This document shows, piece after piece, positions 9,801-17,664 of a stretch of 64,000 nucleotides of DNA (its first letter is position 1; every line of letters begins with the position of its first letter). Below the pieces are notes generated by a model, which worked only from the letters and a program-made list of their open reading frames with translations, was not told the origin of the DNA and searched no databases. This stretch comes from Desulfoferula sp040751985 (lineage in GTDB: Bacteria; Desulfobacterota; Desulfarculia; Desulfarculales; Desulfarculaceae), in contig JBFMFU010000047.1 in NCBI GenBank assembly GCA_040751985.1, positions 1 through 64,000 of the forward strand. Reading direction: 5' to 3'. Position numbers and translations under genes: made by a program.

Positions 9801-10662
9801 GGTGCTCCTGCGCAGCGGGCAGAAGCCGCCGCCGCTGGCCCACGCGGCCGAGCGGTTCAGCCTGCCACCCTTCCTGGACCCGCTGGCCGTGGACCTGCGC
9901 GCCGAGTTGGCCGACCCCAGCCGGGTCAACCTCAGCGACGGCTGGCTGGACGCCCGCGGCGCGCTGCGGTTGACCAAGGAGCCCGGCAAGCCCCTGACCT
10001 TCAACGAAGGCGTGGTGGTGGACAAGGGCCTGCTCATCTTCGCGGGCAAGCGCTTCGAGGTGCTGGAGGGCGGCCTGAGCTTCCGCGGCCGCTCCGAGCC
10101 CAACCCGGACCTGGAGGGCGAGGCCAAGCTGAACCTGGGCGCCACCACCGTGTTTGTCAACGTGGCCGGCACCGCCGCCGATCCGCTGATCAACCTCAGC
10201 TCCCTGCCGCCCATGAGCCAGACCGACATCCTGTCCACCATCATCTTCGGCCGACCGGCCAACAAGCTCACCAGCGGCCAGAGCCGCGAGCTCTCGGCCC
10301 AGGCCCTGGCCCTGCTGGGCTCCGCCGGCCGCCAGGAGCTGGAGAAGCTCTTCGGGCCCTCCCTGGCCCCGGACGTGGTCACGGTGTACAATGCGCCCTC
10401 CACCGGCTCGGCCCTGGAGGCGGGCAAGTACCTGAGCGAACAGCTCTACCTGCGCTACCGCCAGAACATGGGCCCCTACGGCGGCCAGAACGTGGGCCTG
10501 GAGTACCGCTTCAGCCGCGACTTCGCCGTGGAGAGCCAGATGGGGTCCACCCGCGACAGCGGGGTGGATCTGGTGTTCAGCAAAGACCTGGACTTCGGCG
10601 GCGGGGAAGAAAAGCCGCCGGAGAAGAAGCCGGCGCGCAAGCGCCTGCTGGAGCCCCGCTAG
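6874..10662 (+). CDS. tamB: Translocation/assembly module protein TamB (DUF490)
   Basis: A 1262-residue protein, the usual size for TamB. It has one N-terminal membrane anchor (about residues 9-31), a very long Leu/Gly/Gln-rich repetitive beta-helical body that would span the periplasm, and a C-terminal DUF490 domain beginning around residue 930. That domain shows the family hallmarks: FEVLEGGLSFRG, the strand after LSSLPPMSQTDILS, FGRPANKLTSGQ, and the final YRFSRDFAVESQMG barrel-like end that contacts TamA. Start and stop leave no gap with tamA. Function (outer-membrane biogenesis or phospholipid bridge) follows from the family. The repeated LQG/LSG pattern is normal for these AsmA-like proteins. 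Confidence 0.92.
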   Translation: MGRGTKTTKLILWLLLALFVALGLAAWGLGQSQAARGWLAARLQQEVAAATGARLELASLEGSLILDARLKGLKLVKDGRLLLAADELRLSYNPLLLLLGRARISSLTAVRPRVNLPWDLAGAGGGGAPPLTLSIAELRVEDGALTAGGGLGPVQRAEGVTLSGGLVLNQRGLDGRLQLSRVRVWLAGLAAPLELKGRTRLRDGRLELERVQAASGPNQVQVDGSLALAPQLALKLKLQAQDIKAEALPVAWPLPQPPRGPLGLTLSLSGPLQRLQVQGRVSQGGSGLKLAGWCNVLSGAMQMRAELEGLSLPAWGLADLPLTLEGRAQVDSQAWPGAQGGKLGLDLELSRVQYQQMRAGPLRAQARLEGARLVLESLSLESPWGGVSGQGRATLPLAGQAWRAEGSLELRQAGAPPLLAEALPALLKQARLSGQVYFVGGGQELQLKLKLGPAQLAPGLEMQSLEASGGWQKGRWQLSQLSLEGPLASLSGLGRADLEGGDLALHLHLPDLARLGQVLARLQLPTPEGLEGDLEMQARLRGPWRAPRLQGRLSSTRLLTAYAWMRRAEAEFDLKQLLPKPLGWVNLRTLPLISGELFLAQAQARLELGEQGQRLSLEAQGPEMSLGLGLTSRQLFQLPLRAELQGLWLQRPEMGRWSQQGLASLVLDQREVQVQGLALAQAEQRLLLAGRVDPVSGAVQAAVSLQGLRLAPLLRNQVTLPWRSELSVQGRLSGTLEQPRLDLSGRLSGLQWRGVPATEVEFAGSYGQDSLGLQGSALQAGRPVAQVQARLGYALSLRPPVAEPTQAGIKVQARARELALELLAPFLPGISSLKGRLRLNLEVAGSLAHPQVQGSLEVSQGALVVEASGQEVKGIELRLALKDGRLRVERCQALAGGKLEVTGHADLPRQGAEGSLELHLTAEGVKVSLGTAGQMTVQANLSLTGSTQRPVLTGLVRPSDLTIAVSLNPPAGLGDVVLLRSGQKPPPLAHAAERFSLPPFLDPLAVDLRAELADPSRVNLSDGWLDARGALRLTKEPGKPLTFNEGVVVDKGLLIFAGKRFEVLEGGLSFRGRSEPNPDLEGEAKLNLGATTVFVNVAGTAADPLINLSSLPPMSQTDILSTIIFGRPANKLTSGQSRELSAQALALLGSAGRQELEKLFGPSLAPDVVTVYNAPSTGSALEAGKYLSEQLYLRYRQNMGPYGGQNVGLEYRFSRDFAVESQMGSTRDSGVDLVFSKDLDFGGGEEKPPEKKPARKRLLEPR

Positions 10663-10672
10663 GCAGGCCGGC

Positions 10673-11491
10673 TCAGGGCAGGAACTTGCTCATGGCCGCC
10701 GAGACCTCCAGGCGGCACTCCACCCGCGCCACGCCCTGCACGGCCTCGGCCAGCTCCCGAGCCCGCTTCTGATCGGCGGCGTGGACCACATAGCCCTCCA
10801 GGCGCACCCGGTCGCCGTCGGCGCTCACCTCCAGGGCGTGCACGTCCACCGCCGAGACCAACTCCCGCCGCACCCGCGCGGCCAGCACCAGGCCATCGAT
10901 CAGCCGCCGGCCCTCGGAGGTGATCTCGAAGTCGGGGTGGGCGGCCAGGTCCAGCACGCAGGCCGCCGCCTGCTCCACGGTCAGCCGGCCCATGTTCAGC
11001 ACCAGGTCGTAGTGCAGCGGCGAGCTCCAGTCGGCCGCGAACAGGTGGGCAATGTAGGCCCGGCGCTGCTGGTCCACCACCGTGGCCAGCCGGCGGGCCT
11101 GGTCCAGCTCCAGGTTCTCGCGGCGGGCCAGGCGCTGGGCCCGCAGGTCCAGGGCGGCCACGGTGCGCACCCTGAGCACCCCAGGCACCAGCTTCAGCAG
11201 CAGGTTGGCCCCCCGCCCCACCAGCGCCACCTTGCCCGCCTGAGCGTATTGCAGCACCACCGACTCCAGCAGGGCCGCGAAGACCCGCCGGCGCCGATTG
11301 CCCAGGTCCAGCAGGGCCGGGCCCTGCTCGGCCAGAAGCTGGTGCTCGTCGCGGGACATGTCCACCAGACCGGCCACCGCGTCCATCAGGGTGCGCCGGT
11401 CCACCAGCTCCAGGCCGGCCAGGCGGCAGAGCTCCTGGGCCAGCTCGTCACGCTGGGAGCCCATCTCTCCGGAAACCGTGATTATGCTCAT
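10673..11491 (-). CDS. Cytidylate-kinase-like protein with C-terminal BON domain
   Basis: A 272-residue protein. The N-terminal about 200 residues resemble the cytidylate kinase-like family (MSIITVSGEMGS, then LVGRGANLLL near residue 92 and YDLVLNMGRL near 160). The nucleotide-binding loop here is SGEMGSQ rather than a classical GxGxxGKS, so activity is uncertain. Residues about 205-268 look like a BON domain (VDVHALEVSADGDRVRLEG, VARVECRLEV), a small fold associated with phospholipid or ligand binding. Start supported by GGAGG 6 nt upstream. Convergent with tamB and downstream of pncB on the same strand. Not a normal Cmk, and the role of the fusion is unknown. Confidence 0.82.
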   Translation of the reverse strand: MSIITVSGEMGSQRDELAQELCRLAGLELVDRRTLMDAVAGLVDMSRDEHQLLAEQGPALLDLGNRRRRVFAALLESVVLQYAQAGKVALVGRGANLLLKLVPGVLRVRTVAALDLRAQRLARRENLELDQARRLATVVDQQRRAYIAHLFAADWSSPLHYDLVLNMGRLTVEQAAACVLDLAAHPDFEITSEGRRLIDGLVLAARVRRELVSAVDVHALEVSADGDRVRLEGYVVHAADQKRARELAEAVQGVARVECRLEVSAAMSKFLP

Positions 11492-11565
11492 TACTGCCCT
11501 CCGCTAGAAAAGGGAAAGCATGCCCCTCTATTAAAAGGGTAGCACAGGCGGCGGAGGCGGAGCAG

Positions 11566-12924
11566 CTAGGCGTGTAGTGACTGACGGGCCAGGGCGGCCT
11601 GGCGGGCCCGCACCTGCAGCTGCTGCAGGGCCAGGCTGGCCTTGACCTGCAGGGGGTGGGGGTCGCGCAGGCTCAGGCAGGGCGCGGGCAGACTGGCCAG
11701 TTGGGCCTGGAAGCGGCGCTGGGCCTGGCGCCAGTCCTCGGGCGGGGCCAGGCGGCGGCCGGAGTCCATGACCTTTTCCAGCAGGGGCTGGCCGGGCTGC
11801 TCTTCCTGGCGCAGGCCCAGCACCTCCTGGCCGATGCGGCCCTGGGCATCCAGGCTGCGCCAGACCTGCTTGGCCCCGGCCCAGGTCTCCTTGCCGGCCG
11901 AGAGCTTGAGGGTGGGGCGCTCCTGGTAGCTGACCAGCTTGTAGGCGAAGTCCAGGTAGGGGGCGTCGGCCGAGTTGCCCATGCGGGTGCCCACCCCGAA
12001 GACGTCCACCTGGGCGCCCTGGGCGATGAGATCGGCCAGGCGGTCCTCGTCCAGGCTGCCCGAGGCCACCACCCGCGCGTCCGACAGGCCGGCCCGGTTG
12101 AGTATCTCCCGGGCCTGGCGGCTCAGGCTCACCAGGTCGCCGGAGTCCAGGCGCACGCCCACCAGGCGGTGCCCCTGGGCCTTGAGCTGGGCGGCCACCT
12201 CCACCGCCCGGTGCAGGCCGGCCACGCTGTCGTAGGTGTCCACCAAGAGCACCGTGTGCGGGGGGAAGGTGTCGGCAAAGGCCCGGAAGGCCTTGGTCTC
12301 GTCGCCGAAGGCCTCCACGAAGGCGTGGGCCATGGTGCCCACGGGCATGGTGCCCAGGCGGCGGGAGGCCTCCACGTTGCTGGTGCCCTGGAAGCCGGCG
12401 ATGGCCGAGGAGCGGGCCGCGGCCCAGCCCGCCTCCAGGCCCTGAGTGCGCCGCAGGGAGAAGTCCACGCAGGTGCGGCCCTGGGCGGCCAGGGTGCAGC
12501 GGGCGGCCTTGCTGGCCAGGGTGGTGTGCAGGTTGATGATCTGGATCAGGCGCGTCTCCACCAGCTGGGCCTCGATCAAGGGGGCGGTCACCTCCAGCAC
12601 CGGTTCGTCGGCGAAGAAGGCGGTGCCCTCGGGCAGGGCCCAGACCTGGCCGGTGAAGCGCAGGCCAGCCAGGGAGTTCAGGAAACTGTCGCTGAAGCGC
12701 TGCAGGGAGGCCAGGTAGTCGATCTCCTCGGGCTGGAAACGGAAGCCCTCCAGGTAGGCCAGGGCGTCGTCCAGGCCGGCGGCCACCATGAAGCCGCGCT
12801 GGGCGGGCAGCTTGCGGGCGAAGAGGGAGAAGGCGGCCTGATCGTTCATGCCCCGGGCGTGGTAAACCGCGGCCATGGTGATCTGGTAGAAGTCGGTCTG
12901 CAGGGCCTGGGGTACGCCGTTCAT
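11566..12924 (-). CDS. pncB: Nicotinate phosphoribosyltransferase
   Basis: A 452-residue enzyme of NAD salvage that joins nicotinate to PRPP, giving nicotinate mononucleotide. Family marks: an N-terminal TDFYQITMAAVYHARGM, the segment HAFVEAFGDE with its conserved His, LLVDTYDS, VRLDSGDLV (active-site loop), VVASGSLDED, and GVGTRMGNSADAP, which precedes the YKLV strand. No transmembrane segments. The start ATG is the first in frame and matches the family N-terminus; the ribosome-binding site is weak. It diverges from the sigma-54 regulator gene across a 200-bp gap holding an inverted repeat. Confidence 0.93.
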   Translation of the reverse strand: MNGVPQALQTDFYQITMAAVYHARGMNDQAAFSLFARKLPAQRGFMVAAGLDDALAYLEGFRFQPEEIDYLASLQRFSDSFLNSLAGLRFTGQVWALPEGTAFFADEPVLEVTAPLIEAQLVETRLIQIINLHTTLASKAARCTLAAQGRTCVDFSLRRTQGLEAGWAAARSSAIAGFQGTSNVEASRRLGTMPVGTMAHAFVEAFGDETKAFRAFADTFPPHTVLLVDTYDSVAGLHRAVEVAAQLKAQGHRLVGVRLDSGDLVSLSRQAREILNRAGLSDARVVASGSLDEDRLADLIAQGAQVDVFGVGTRMGNSADAPYLDFAYKLVSYQERPTLKLSAGKETWAGAKQVWRSLDAQGRIGQEVLGLRQEEQPGQPLLEKVMDSGRRLAPPEDWRQAQRRFQAQLASLPAPCLSLRDPHPLQVKASLALQQLQVRARQAALARQSLHA

Positions 12925-12986
12925 GGCCGCGCTTTCACTAGGGCTTTAAGAAAATATGGCCCAAAACTAGACCGAAATCCTGGGCC

Positions 12987-13021
12987 TGTCAACGGCGATG
13001 GCCCGGCCGGGCCGGTTGACA
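12987..13021. repeat. 35-bp inverted repeat in the pncB / sigma-54 regulator intergenic region
   Basis: Outer arms TGTCAAC and GTTGACA flank an inner GC-rich palindrome (GGCCCGGCCGGGCC, 12999-13012). The right arm contains the TTGACA of the candidate promoter. It could be an operator for either divergent gene or a transcript hairpin; function unknown. Confidence 0.4.
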
Positions 13022-13044
13022 CCCTGCCTGGCGGCATGTAAAAA
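13016..13044 (+). promoter_or_regulatory. Candidate sigma-70 promoter for the sigma-54 activator gene
   Basis: TTGACA at 13016-13021, a 17-nt spacer and TAAAAA at 13039-13044 (4 of 6 to TATAAT). It lies about 80 nt before the TTG start of the regulator, in a local AT-rich patch. The -10 is weak. Confidence 0.4.
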
Positions 13045-13126
13045 AATGTACAAGCAAATGCAATTTCACGGGCGTTCTCCTAATCTGCCCTGACGGGCGG
13101 CTGCTCTGGCGCGCGAAGATCGGAAA

Positions 13127-14494
13127 TTGGTTTCCAAGAATTTAAAAATACTGGTCATTGACGACGACTTCAGCATGGGCGACGCCTGCCGGGAGACCCT
13201 GGCCCGCAACGGCCACGAGGTGGAGGTCACCCAGTCCGGGGTCGAGGGCCTGGCCCTGTTCGGGCGCTGGGCCTACGACATGGTGCTGTTGGACCTGCGC
13301 ATGCCGGACATGGACGGCCTCACGGTGCTGCGCCAGATGCGCGAGCAGGACCCCGAGGCGGTGGTGATCATCATCAGCGGCCATGGCTCCATCGCCACCG
13401 CGGTGCAGGCCATGAAGCTGGGGGCCTTCGACTACGTGGCCAAGCCCTTCACCCCGGCCGAGCTGCGCCAGGCGGTGGCCAAGGCCGGCGAGAAGCGCCG
13501 CCTGGAGCGGGAGAACGTCTACCTGCGCGCGGAGCTGGAGCGGCGCATCGTCTCCACCCGCCTGATCGCGGCCAGCCAGTCCATGGCCAAGCTGCTGGGC
13601 ACCGCCCTGAAGGTGGCTCCCACCGACGCCACGGTGATGCTCACCGGCGAGTCCGGCACCGGCAAGGGGCTCCTGGCCCGCATCCTGCACGAGCACTCCC
13701 CGCGCCGGGACAACCCCTTCGTGCCCGTGGACTGCTCCACCCTGGTGCCCACCCTGTTCGAGTCCGAGCTGTTCGGCCACGTCAAGGGCGCCTTCACCGG
13801 GGCCGAGGAGGACAAGATCGGCAAGTTCGAGCTGGCCGGCGGCGGCACCCTGTTCTTCGACGAGGTGGGCAACGTATCCCTGGAGATGCAGGCCAAGCTG
13901 CTCAAGGCCGTGGAAGAGCGGGCCATCTGCAAGGTGGGCTCCAACCGGGTCATCCGGGTGGACGCCCGCCTGGTGGCGGCCAGCAACCAGGACCTGGGCG
14001 CGGCCGCCGAGCGCGGCGTGTTCCGCAAGGACCTGTTCTACCGCCTCAACGTGGTGCACATCCACCTGCCGCCCCTGCGCGAGCGGCCCGAGGACGTACC
14101 CCTCTTGGCCGAGCACTTCCTGGAGCGCTTCCGCTATCTGAACCCCATCCGGGTGCGCGGCTTCACCCCCCGAGCCCTGGAGTCCCTGACCCGCTACCCC
14201 TGGCCGGGCAACGTGCGCGAGCTGGGCAACGCCATCCAGCGCCTGGTGGTGCTGGCCACCAAGGCCACCATCGACCTGCCGGACCTGGAGGCCGCCGGCA
14301 CCTGCCGGCCCCAGGAGGCCGGCGAGATGGCCCTCAGCCTAGCCGAGGTGGAGCGGCGCCACATCCTGGGCACCCTGCAGCGCCTGGGCGGCCGGCGCAG
14401 CGAGGCCGCGCGCACCCTGGGCATCGACCGCAAGACCCTGCGCAACAAGATCCGCAAGTACCACCTGGACGCGGAGCTGCCCCGCCTGAGCTGA
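13127..14494 (+). CDS. Sigma-54-dependent NtrC-family response regulator
   Basis: A 455-residue transcription activator. Receiver domain at 7-120 with acidic pocket IDDD (11-14) and phosphoacceptor Asp56 (LLDLRMPD). AAA+ domain at about 145-375 with Walker A GESGTGKG (174-181), intact sigma-54 contact loop GAFTGA (221-226) and Walker B FFDE. The C-terminal Fis-type helix-turn-helix is EAARTLGIDRKTLRNKI (about 430-446). The start is a TTG at 13127, needed to include the receiver N-terminus. No sensor kinase is adjacent, so its partner and regulon are unknown. A receiver protein follows 118 nt downstream. Confidence 0.9.
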   Translation: MVSKNLKILVIDDDFSMGDACRETLARNGHEVEVTQSGVEGLALFGRWAYDMVLLDLRMPDMDGLTVLRQMREQDPEAVVIIISGHGSIATAVQAMKLGAFDYVAKPFTPAELRQAVAKAGEKRRLERENVYLRAELERRIVSTRLIAASQSMAKLLGTALKVAPTDATVMLTGESGTGKGLLARILHEHSPRRDNPFVPVDCSTLVPTLFESELFGHVKGAFTGAEEDKIGKFELAGGGTLFFDEVGNVSLEMQAKLLKAVEERAICKVGSNRVIRVDARLVAASNQDLGAAAERGVFRKDLFYRLNVVHIHLPPLRERPEDVPLLAEHFLERFRYLNPIRVRGFTPRALESLTRYPWPGNVRELGNAIQRLVVLATKATIDLPDLEAAGTCRPQEAGEMALSLAEVERRHILGTLQRLGGRRSEAARTLGIDRKTLRNKIRKYHLDAELPRLS

Positions 14495-14612
14495 GCCCTC
14501 CCGGCCGGCCGCTATTGACCCGCGCCGCCCCCAGTGGGCAGAATCAAAATTAGACGGACCTTCCGCCCCCGGCCGGCCCAAACGGTCCGGGCGGCGGCCA
14601 GCGGAGGCGATC

Positions 14613-15203
14613 ATGGCGGATCTGGAACCCAGGGAGCCCAACGTCCTGGTGGTGGACGACGAATCCTCCATCCGCGAGGCCTGCACGCGGGTGCTCTTGG
14701 CCGAGGGCTATGAGGTGCGGGTGGCCTCCAGCGGCGAGGTGGCCCTGGACCTGGCCCAGAGCCAGCAGCCGGACCTGGTGCTTTTGGATTTGAAGATGCC
14801 CGGCCTGGGCGGCATGGCCGTCCTGGACGAGCTGAACCTCCTGGCGCCCGAGGCGGTGAAGGTGGTGGTCAGCGCCTACGCCACGGTTAGCACGGCCCTG
14901 GAGGCCATGCGCCACGGCGCCTGGGACTTCCTGGCCAAGCCCTTCACCCCCGACGAGCTGCGCCTCACCGCCCGCCGGGCCCTGGAGCGCCAGCGCTGGC
15001 TGCTCAAGCAGGGCCAGGCCCAGCAGCGCTTCCTGGAGACGGTCAGCGGCAAGCTGCACGAGCCCCTGCAACAGGCCCGCCAGGACCTGGAGAGCCTGGT
15101 GCAGGGCCTGGCCCTGCACCCGGCCGAACAGGAGCTGGCCAAGCGTGCCCTGGCCCGCCTGCAGTTGGTAGAGGCCCTGGCCGATAAGTGGGACGAAGCT
15201 TAG
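14613..15203 (+). CDS. Response regulator with degenerate HisKA-like C-terminal helices
   Basis: A 196-residue protein with a complete receiver domain (VVDDE at 13-17, phosphoacceptor Asp59 in LLDLKMPG, KP at 109-110) and no DNA-binding output domain. The tail (about 125-190) looks like a histidine kinase dimerisation helix. The stretch FLETVSGKLHEPL (140-152) aligns with the usual FLATVSHELRTPL, but the phosphoacceptor His is Gly146, and no ATPase domain follows. It may dimerise or titrate a kinase; that is inference. GGAGG sits upstream of the ATG. It follows the sigma-54 regulator and could share its signalling pathway. Its 3' end overlaps the convergent lipoprotein gene by 4 bases. Confidence 0.85.
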   Translation: MADLEPREPNVLVVDDESSIREACTRVLLAEGYEVRVASSGEVALDLAQSQQPDLVLLDLKMPGLGGMAVLDELNLLAPEAVKVVVSAYATVSTALEAMRHGAWDFLAKPFTPDELRLTARRALERQRWLLKQGQAQQRFLETVSGKLHEPLQQARQDLESLVQGLALHPAEQELAKRALARLQLVEALADKWDEA

Positions 15204-15844
15204 CGGCGGGCCGGCCGCTTATCCCCCAGCATGGCCTGGCGCAGCAGCCGGGCCCATTGGGCGAAGGTGTGCTCCACCTGGGCCCAGCGGGTCCAGACCC
15301 GGGTCACGTCGCTCATCTCCCCCTCGCTGCTGATCACCAGCTCGCCCAGGATGCGCCGGCTCAGGGAGTCCTGGAACTGCACCTCCACCGCGGCCTGACC
15401 CATGTCCATGGGCCACATCATGATGGCCGAAGAGAGCACGTTCATGGTGGGGTTCACCGGCTTCAGATGCACCAGGGCCGCGCGCAGACGCAGCACCCCC
15501 GGCCCCGGCTGGCTGGTCACCTTCACCCCGCCCTTGAGCTCCTTGATCACCGCCGCCCGCAGGCGTCGGGCCAGCTCCTGGGCCTCGCCGGGCTTCAGGT
15601 CGCGCTGGGATCGGGACTTGTCCACGCGCACCTGCACCGGGTCGATGATCAGGCGGGTGTAGCCCTTCCACTCCACCCCCGGCCGCTCCCACCAGAACAG
15701 CCCCCGGATTTGGGGGTCCGGCTTCAGGGCCTGATAGTTGCTCAGAAAGCCCGAGGGCGGCACCTTGGGCGCGCTGGCGCAGGCCGCGGCCATGAGTAGG
15801 GCCAGGCCGCACAGGGCCCAACCGATTCGCGCGGATGTCTTCAC
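15200..15844 (-). CDS. DUF3313-like lipoprotein
   Basis: A 214-residue predicted lipoprotein. I start it at the GTG at 15844 because a strong GGGGAGGAG precedes it by about 6 nt. This gives KTSARIGWALCGLALL, a typical signal sequence, ending in a lipobox AAAC (Cys near residue 22). The mature part begins ASAPKVPPSGFL and holds a YTRLIIDPVQV strand and a LARRLRAAVIKEL helix, which match the DUF3313 lipoproteins; function of that family is unknown. Expected in the outer or inner membrane on the periplasmic side. Convergent with the receiver gene. Confidence 0.75.
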   Translation of the reverse strand: MKTSARIGWALCGLALLMAAACASAPKVPPSGFLSNYQALKPDPQIRGLFWWERPGVEWKGYTRLIIDPVQVRVDKSRSQRDLKPGEAQELARRLRAAVIKELKGGVKVTSQPGPGVLRLRAALVHLKPVNPTMNVLSSAIMMWPMDMGQAAVEVQFQDSLSRRILGELVISSEGEMSDVTRVWTRWAQVEHTFAQWARLLRQAMLGDKRPARR

Positions 15845-15987
15845 GGTTCTCCTCCCCGGCCGGCCTGCCGCCGGCCCGGCTATCATAGTGCCAGCCCGCC
15901 AGCGGCCGGGTCAACCGCAACGACGTTGACCAGCCGCCGGGCAGGGTGTAGGGATGGTTAAATGCCCACCTCAACCAGGGAGCCGCC

Positions 15988-16815
15988 ATGTCTGACTTCG
16001 CCCAGCCCTTGCCCGCGGCCTCGGTGATCCTGCTGGACGCCCAGCAGGGCCAGGGCGAGGTGTTCGGCCTGTTCCTGCTGCGCCGCCGGGCCGGCTCCAG
16101 CTTCATGCCCGACCGCTTCGTGTTCCCCGGCGGCCGGGTGGAGCCCGGCGACGGAAGCGATCCCCTGGCCCTGACCAGCCTGCGGCGGGCCGCCCTGCGC
16201 GAGCTGTGGGAGGAGGCCGGGGTGATCCTGGCCCAGGACCCGGCCCGGGCCGCGGCCATTGACCCGGCCCAGCGTGAGCAGGCCCGCGTGGCCCTGCAAA
16301 AAAATGAGCTGGACCTGGACCCGGCCCTGGCCGGGCTGGGCCTGCGCCCGGACCTGGCGGCGCTGTTCCCCTACGCCCGCTGGATCACGCCCAAGGCACG
16401 GGAGCAGCGCTTCGACACCACCTTCTTCCTGGCCCTGATGCCCGCTGGACAGCGGGCCCAGGCCGACCACAGCGAGACCAGCCAGGGCTTGTGGCTGGGG
16501 CCGGCCCAGGCCCTCCAAGCCAACCAGGAGGGCCGGGTGAGCCTGGCCGCGCCCCAGGTGCGGCTCTTGGGAGAGCTGAGCGGCTACGCCAGCCTGGAGG
16601 CGCTCCTGGCCCGCGACCCCGGCCCCCTGGAGCCGGTGCGGCCGGTGCTGTGGGTGGACGGCAAAATCCGGGTGGCCATGCTGCCCTGGGACCCGGACTA
16701 CGCCGCCGGCCGGCCCGGACCGGACTGCCGGCCGGGGGTGCCCTGCCCGGCGGCCCAGGCCAGCCGGGTGGTGAACTTCGACGGCCGCTGGCTGCCCTAC
16801 ACCTGCCGCCGTTGA
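15988..16815 (+). CDS. Nudix hydrolase (NUDT19-like)
   Basis: A 275-residue Nudix protein. The Nudix box begins at GGRVEPGDG (residues 49-57) and, after a short insertion, completes as AALRELWEEAGV (about 70-81), so the key Glu residues are present. The long C-terminal part (YARWITPKAREQRFDTTFFLA) is typical of the larger acyl-CoA/NUDT19-type proteins rather than MutT. Substrate not known. GGGAG precedes the ATG. It lies 55 bp upstream of a second, unrelated Nudix gene. Confidence 0.85.
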   Translation: MSDFAQPLPAASVILLDAQQGQGEVFGLFLLRRRAGSSFMPDRFVFPGGRVEPGDGSDPLALTSLRRAALRELWEEAGVILAQDPARAAAIDPAQREQARVALQKNELDLDPALAGLGLRPDLAALFPYARWITPKAREQRFDTTFFLALMPAGQRAQADHSETSQGLWLGPAQALQANQEGRVSLAAPQVRLLGELSGYASLEALLARDPGPLEPVRPVLWVDGKIRVAMLPWDPDYAAGRPGPDCRPGVPCPAAQASRVVNFDGRWLPYTCRR

Positions 16816-16854
16816 ATTTTTGGGCCCTGGGTCTTTCCCCGCAGGCCCCTGTCG

Positions 16855-16860
16855 TATAAA
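16855..16860 (+). promoter_or_regulatory. Candidate -10 element (TATAAA) of a near-leaderless Nudix gene
   Basis: TATAAA ends exactly 10 nt before the ATG of the second Nudix gene and no Shine-Dalgarno sequence is present. The spacing is identical to that upstream of tamA. The -35 region is weak. Inference. Confidence 0.35.
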
Positions 16861-16870
16861 ACTTAATCCC

Positions 16871-17488
16871 ATGGAAGTGCAGTTCACTAAGCGGCAACTG
16901 GCCGTGAGCCAGGCCATCTGCCAGGCCCTGGAGGGCCACCGGCCCCGGCGCGAGGAGCTGGCCCACGTGCGACCGGCGGCGGTGCTGGTGCCCCTGTGGG
17001 ACGACGGCCAGGTGGTGCAGATGGTCTTCACCAAGCGCACTGCCCACCTGGACAACCACGCCGGCCAGGTCTCCTTTCCCGGCGGCATGGCCGACCCCGA
17101 CGACGCGGGCCTGCGCGCCACGGCCCTGCGCGAGACCCAGGAGGAGACCGGCGTGGAGCCGGAGCGGGTGGAGCTGATCACCCGCCTGGACCAGGTGGTG
17201 ACCATCACCGGCTTTCTGGTCACGCCCTACCTGGGCCTGGTGGACCCGGCGGCCAGCTTCCGGCCCAACCCCTGGGAGGTGGAGCGCCTGGTGATGATCC
17301 CCCTGCCCAAGGTGCTGGAGCGGGCCAACTACCAGACCGTGGACATGGAGTGGGAGGGTCTGGCGCTGAGGCAGATCGCCCTGTACCACGGCCAGGACAT
17401 GGTCTGGGGGGCCACCATGCGCATGCTGCTGAACCTGCTGGAGGCCCTGGGCGAGCGGGCTTCGGCGGTGGCGGCGCTGGCGGGCTAA
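16871..17488 (+). CDS. CoA pyrophosphatase-type Nudix hydrolase (NudL-like)
   Basis: A 205-residue Nudix enzyme. The region LDNHAGQVSFPGGM (about 60-73) is the signature preceding the box in CoA pyrophosphatases (YeaB/NudL), and the box continues as ALRETQEETGV (about 83-93). The likely reaction is cleavage of CoA or acyl-CoA to 3',5'-ADP and phosphopantetheine; other CoA derivatives are possible. The ATG at 16871 is chosen over upstream alternatives because the family N-terminus begins there; no ribosome-binding site is seen. It is followed within 50 bp by tRNA-Pro. In a cell running CoA-thioester metabolism this may limit CoA levels, which is inference. Confidence 0.85.
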   Translation: MEVQFTKRQLAVSQAICQALEGHRPRREELAHVRPAAVLVPLWDDGQVVQMVFTKRTAHLDNHAGQVSFPGGMADPDDAGLRATALRETQEETGVEPERVELITRLDQVVTITGFLVTPYLGLVDPAASFRPNPWEVERLVMIPLPKVLERANYQTVDMEWEGLALRQIALYHGQDMVWGATMRMLLNLLEALGERASAVAALAG

Positions 17489-17535
17489 AAAGGAGTGGAC
17501 ATCTCTAAGGGCTTAAGGTAAAAGACAAACCCTGT

Positions 17536-17612
17536 CGGGACGTGGCTCAGTTTGGTAGAGCACTGCGTTCGGGACGCAGGGGTCGCTGGTTCAAATCCAG
17601 TCGTCCCGACCA
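17536..17612 (+). tRNA. tRNA-Pro (anticodon CGG)
   Basis: A complete cloverleaf of 77 nt including encoded CCA. Acceptor stem CGGGACG/CGTCCCG, D arm GCTCAGTTTGGTAGAGC, anticodon stem CTGCG/CGCAG with loop TTCGGGA (anticodon CGG), T arm GCTGG TTCAAAT CCAGT (one G-U closing pair), discriminator A. Reads CCG codons. Confidence 0.97.
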
Positions 17613-17630
17613 AAATCTGACGCTGGGAGA

Positions 17631-17658
17631 GAGGGCCGCTCTACGGCCCTCTTTCTTT
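17631..17658 (+). terminator. Rho-independent terminator after tRNA-Pro
   Basis: An 8-bp perfect stem GAGGGCCG/CGGCCCTC with a 5-nt loop (17631-17651), followed by TTTCTTT. Separates the tRNA from the convergent permease gene. Confidence 0.85.
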
Positions 17659-17664
17659 GCCGTC

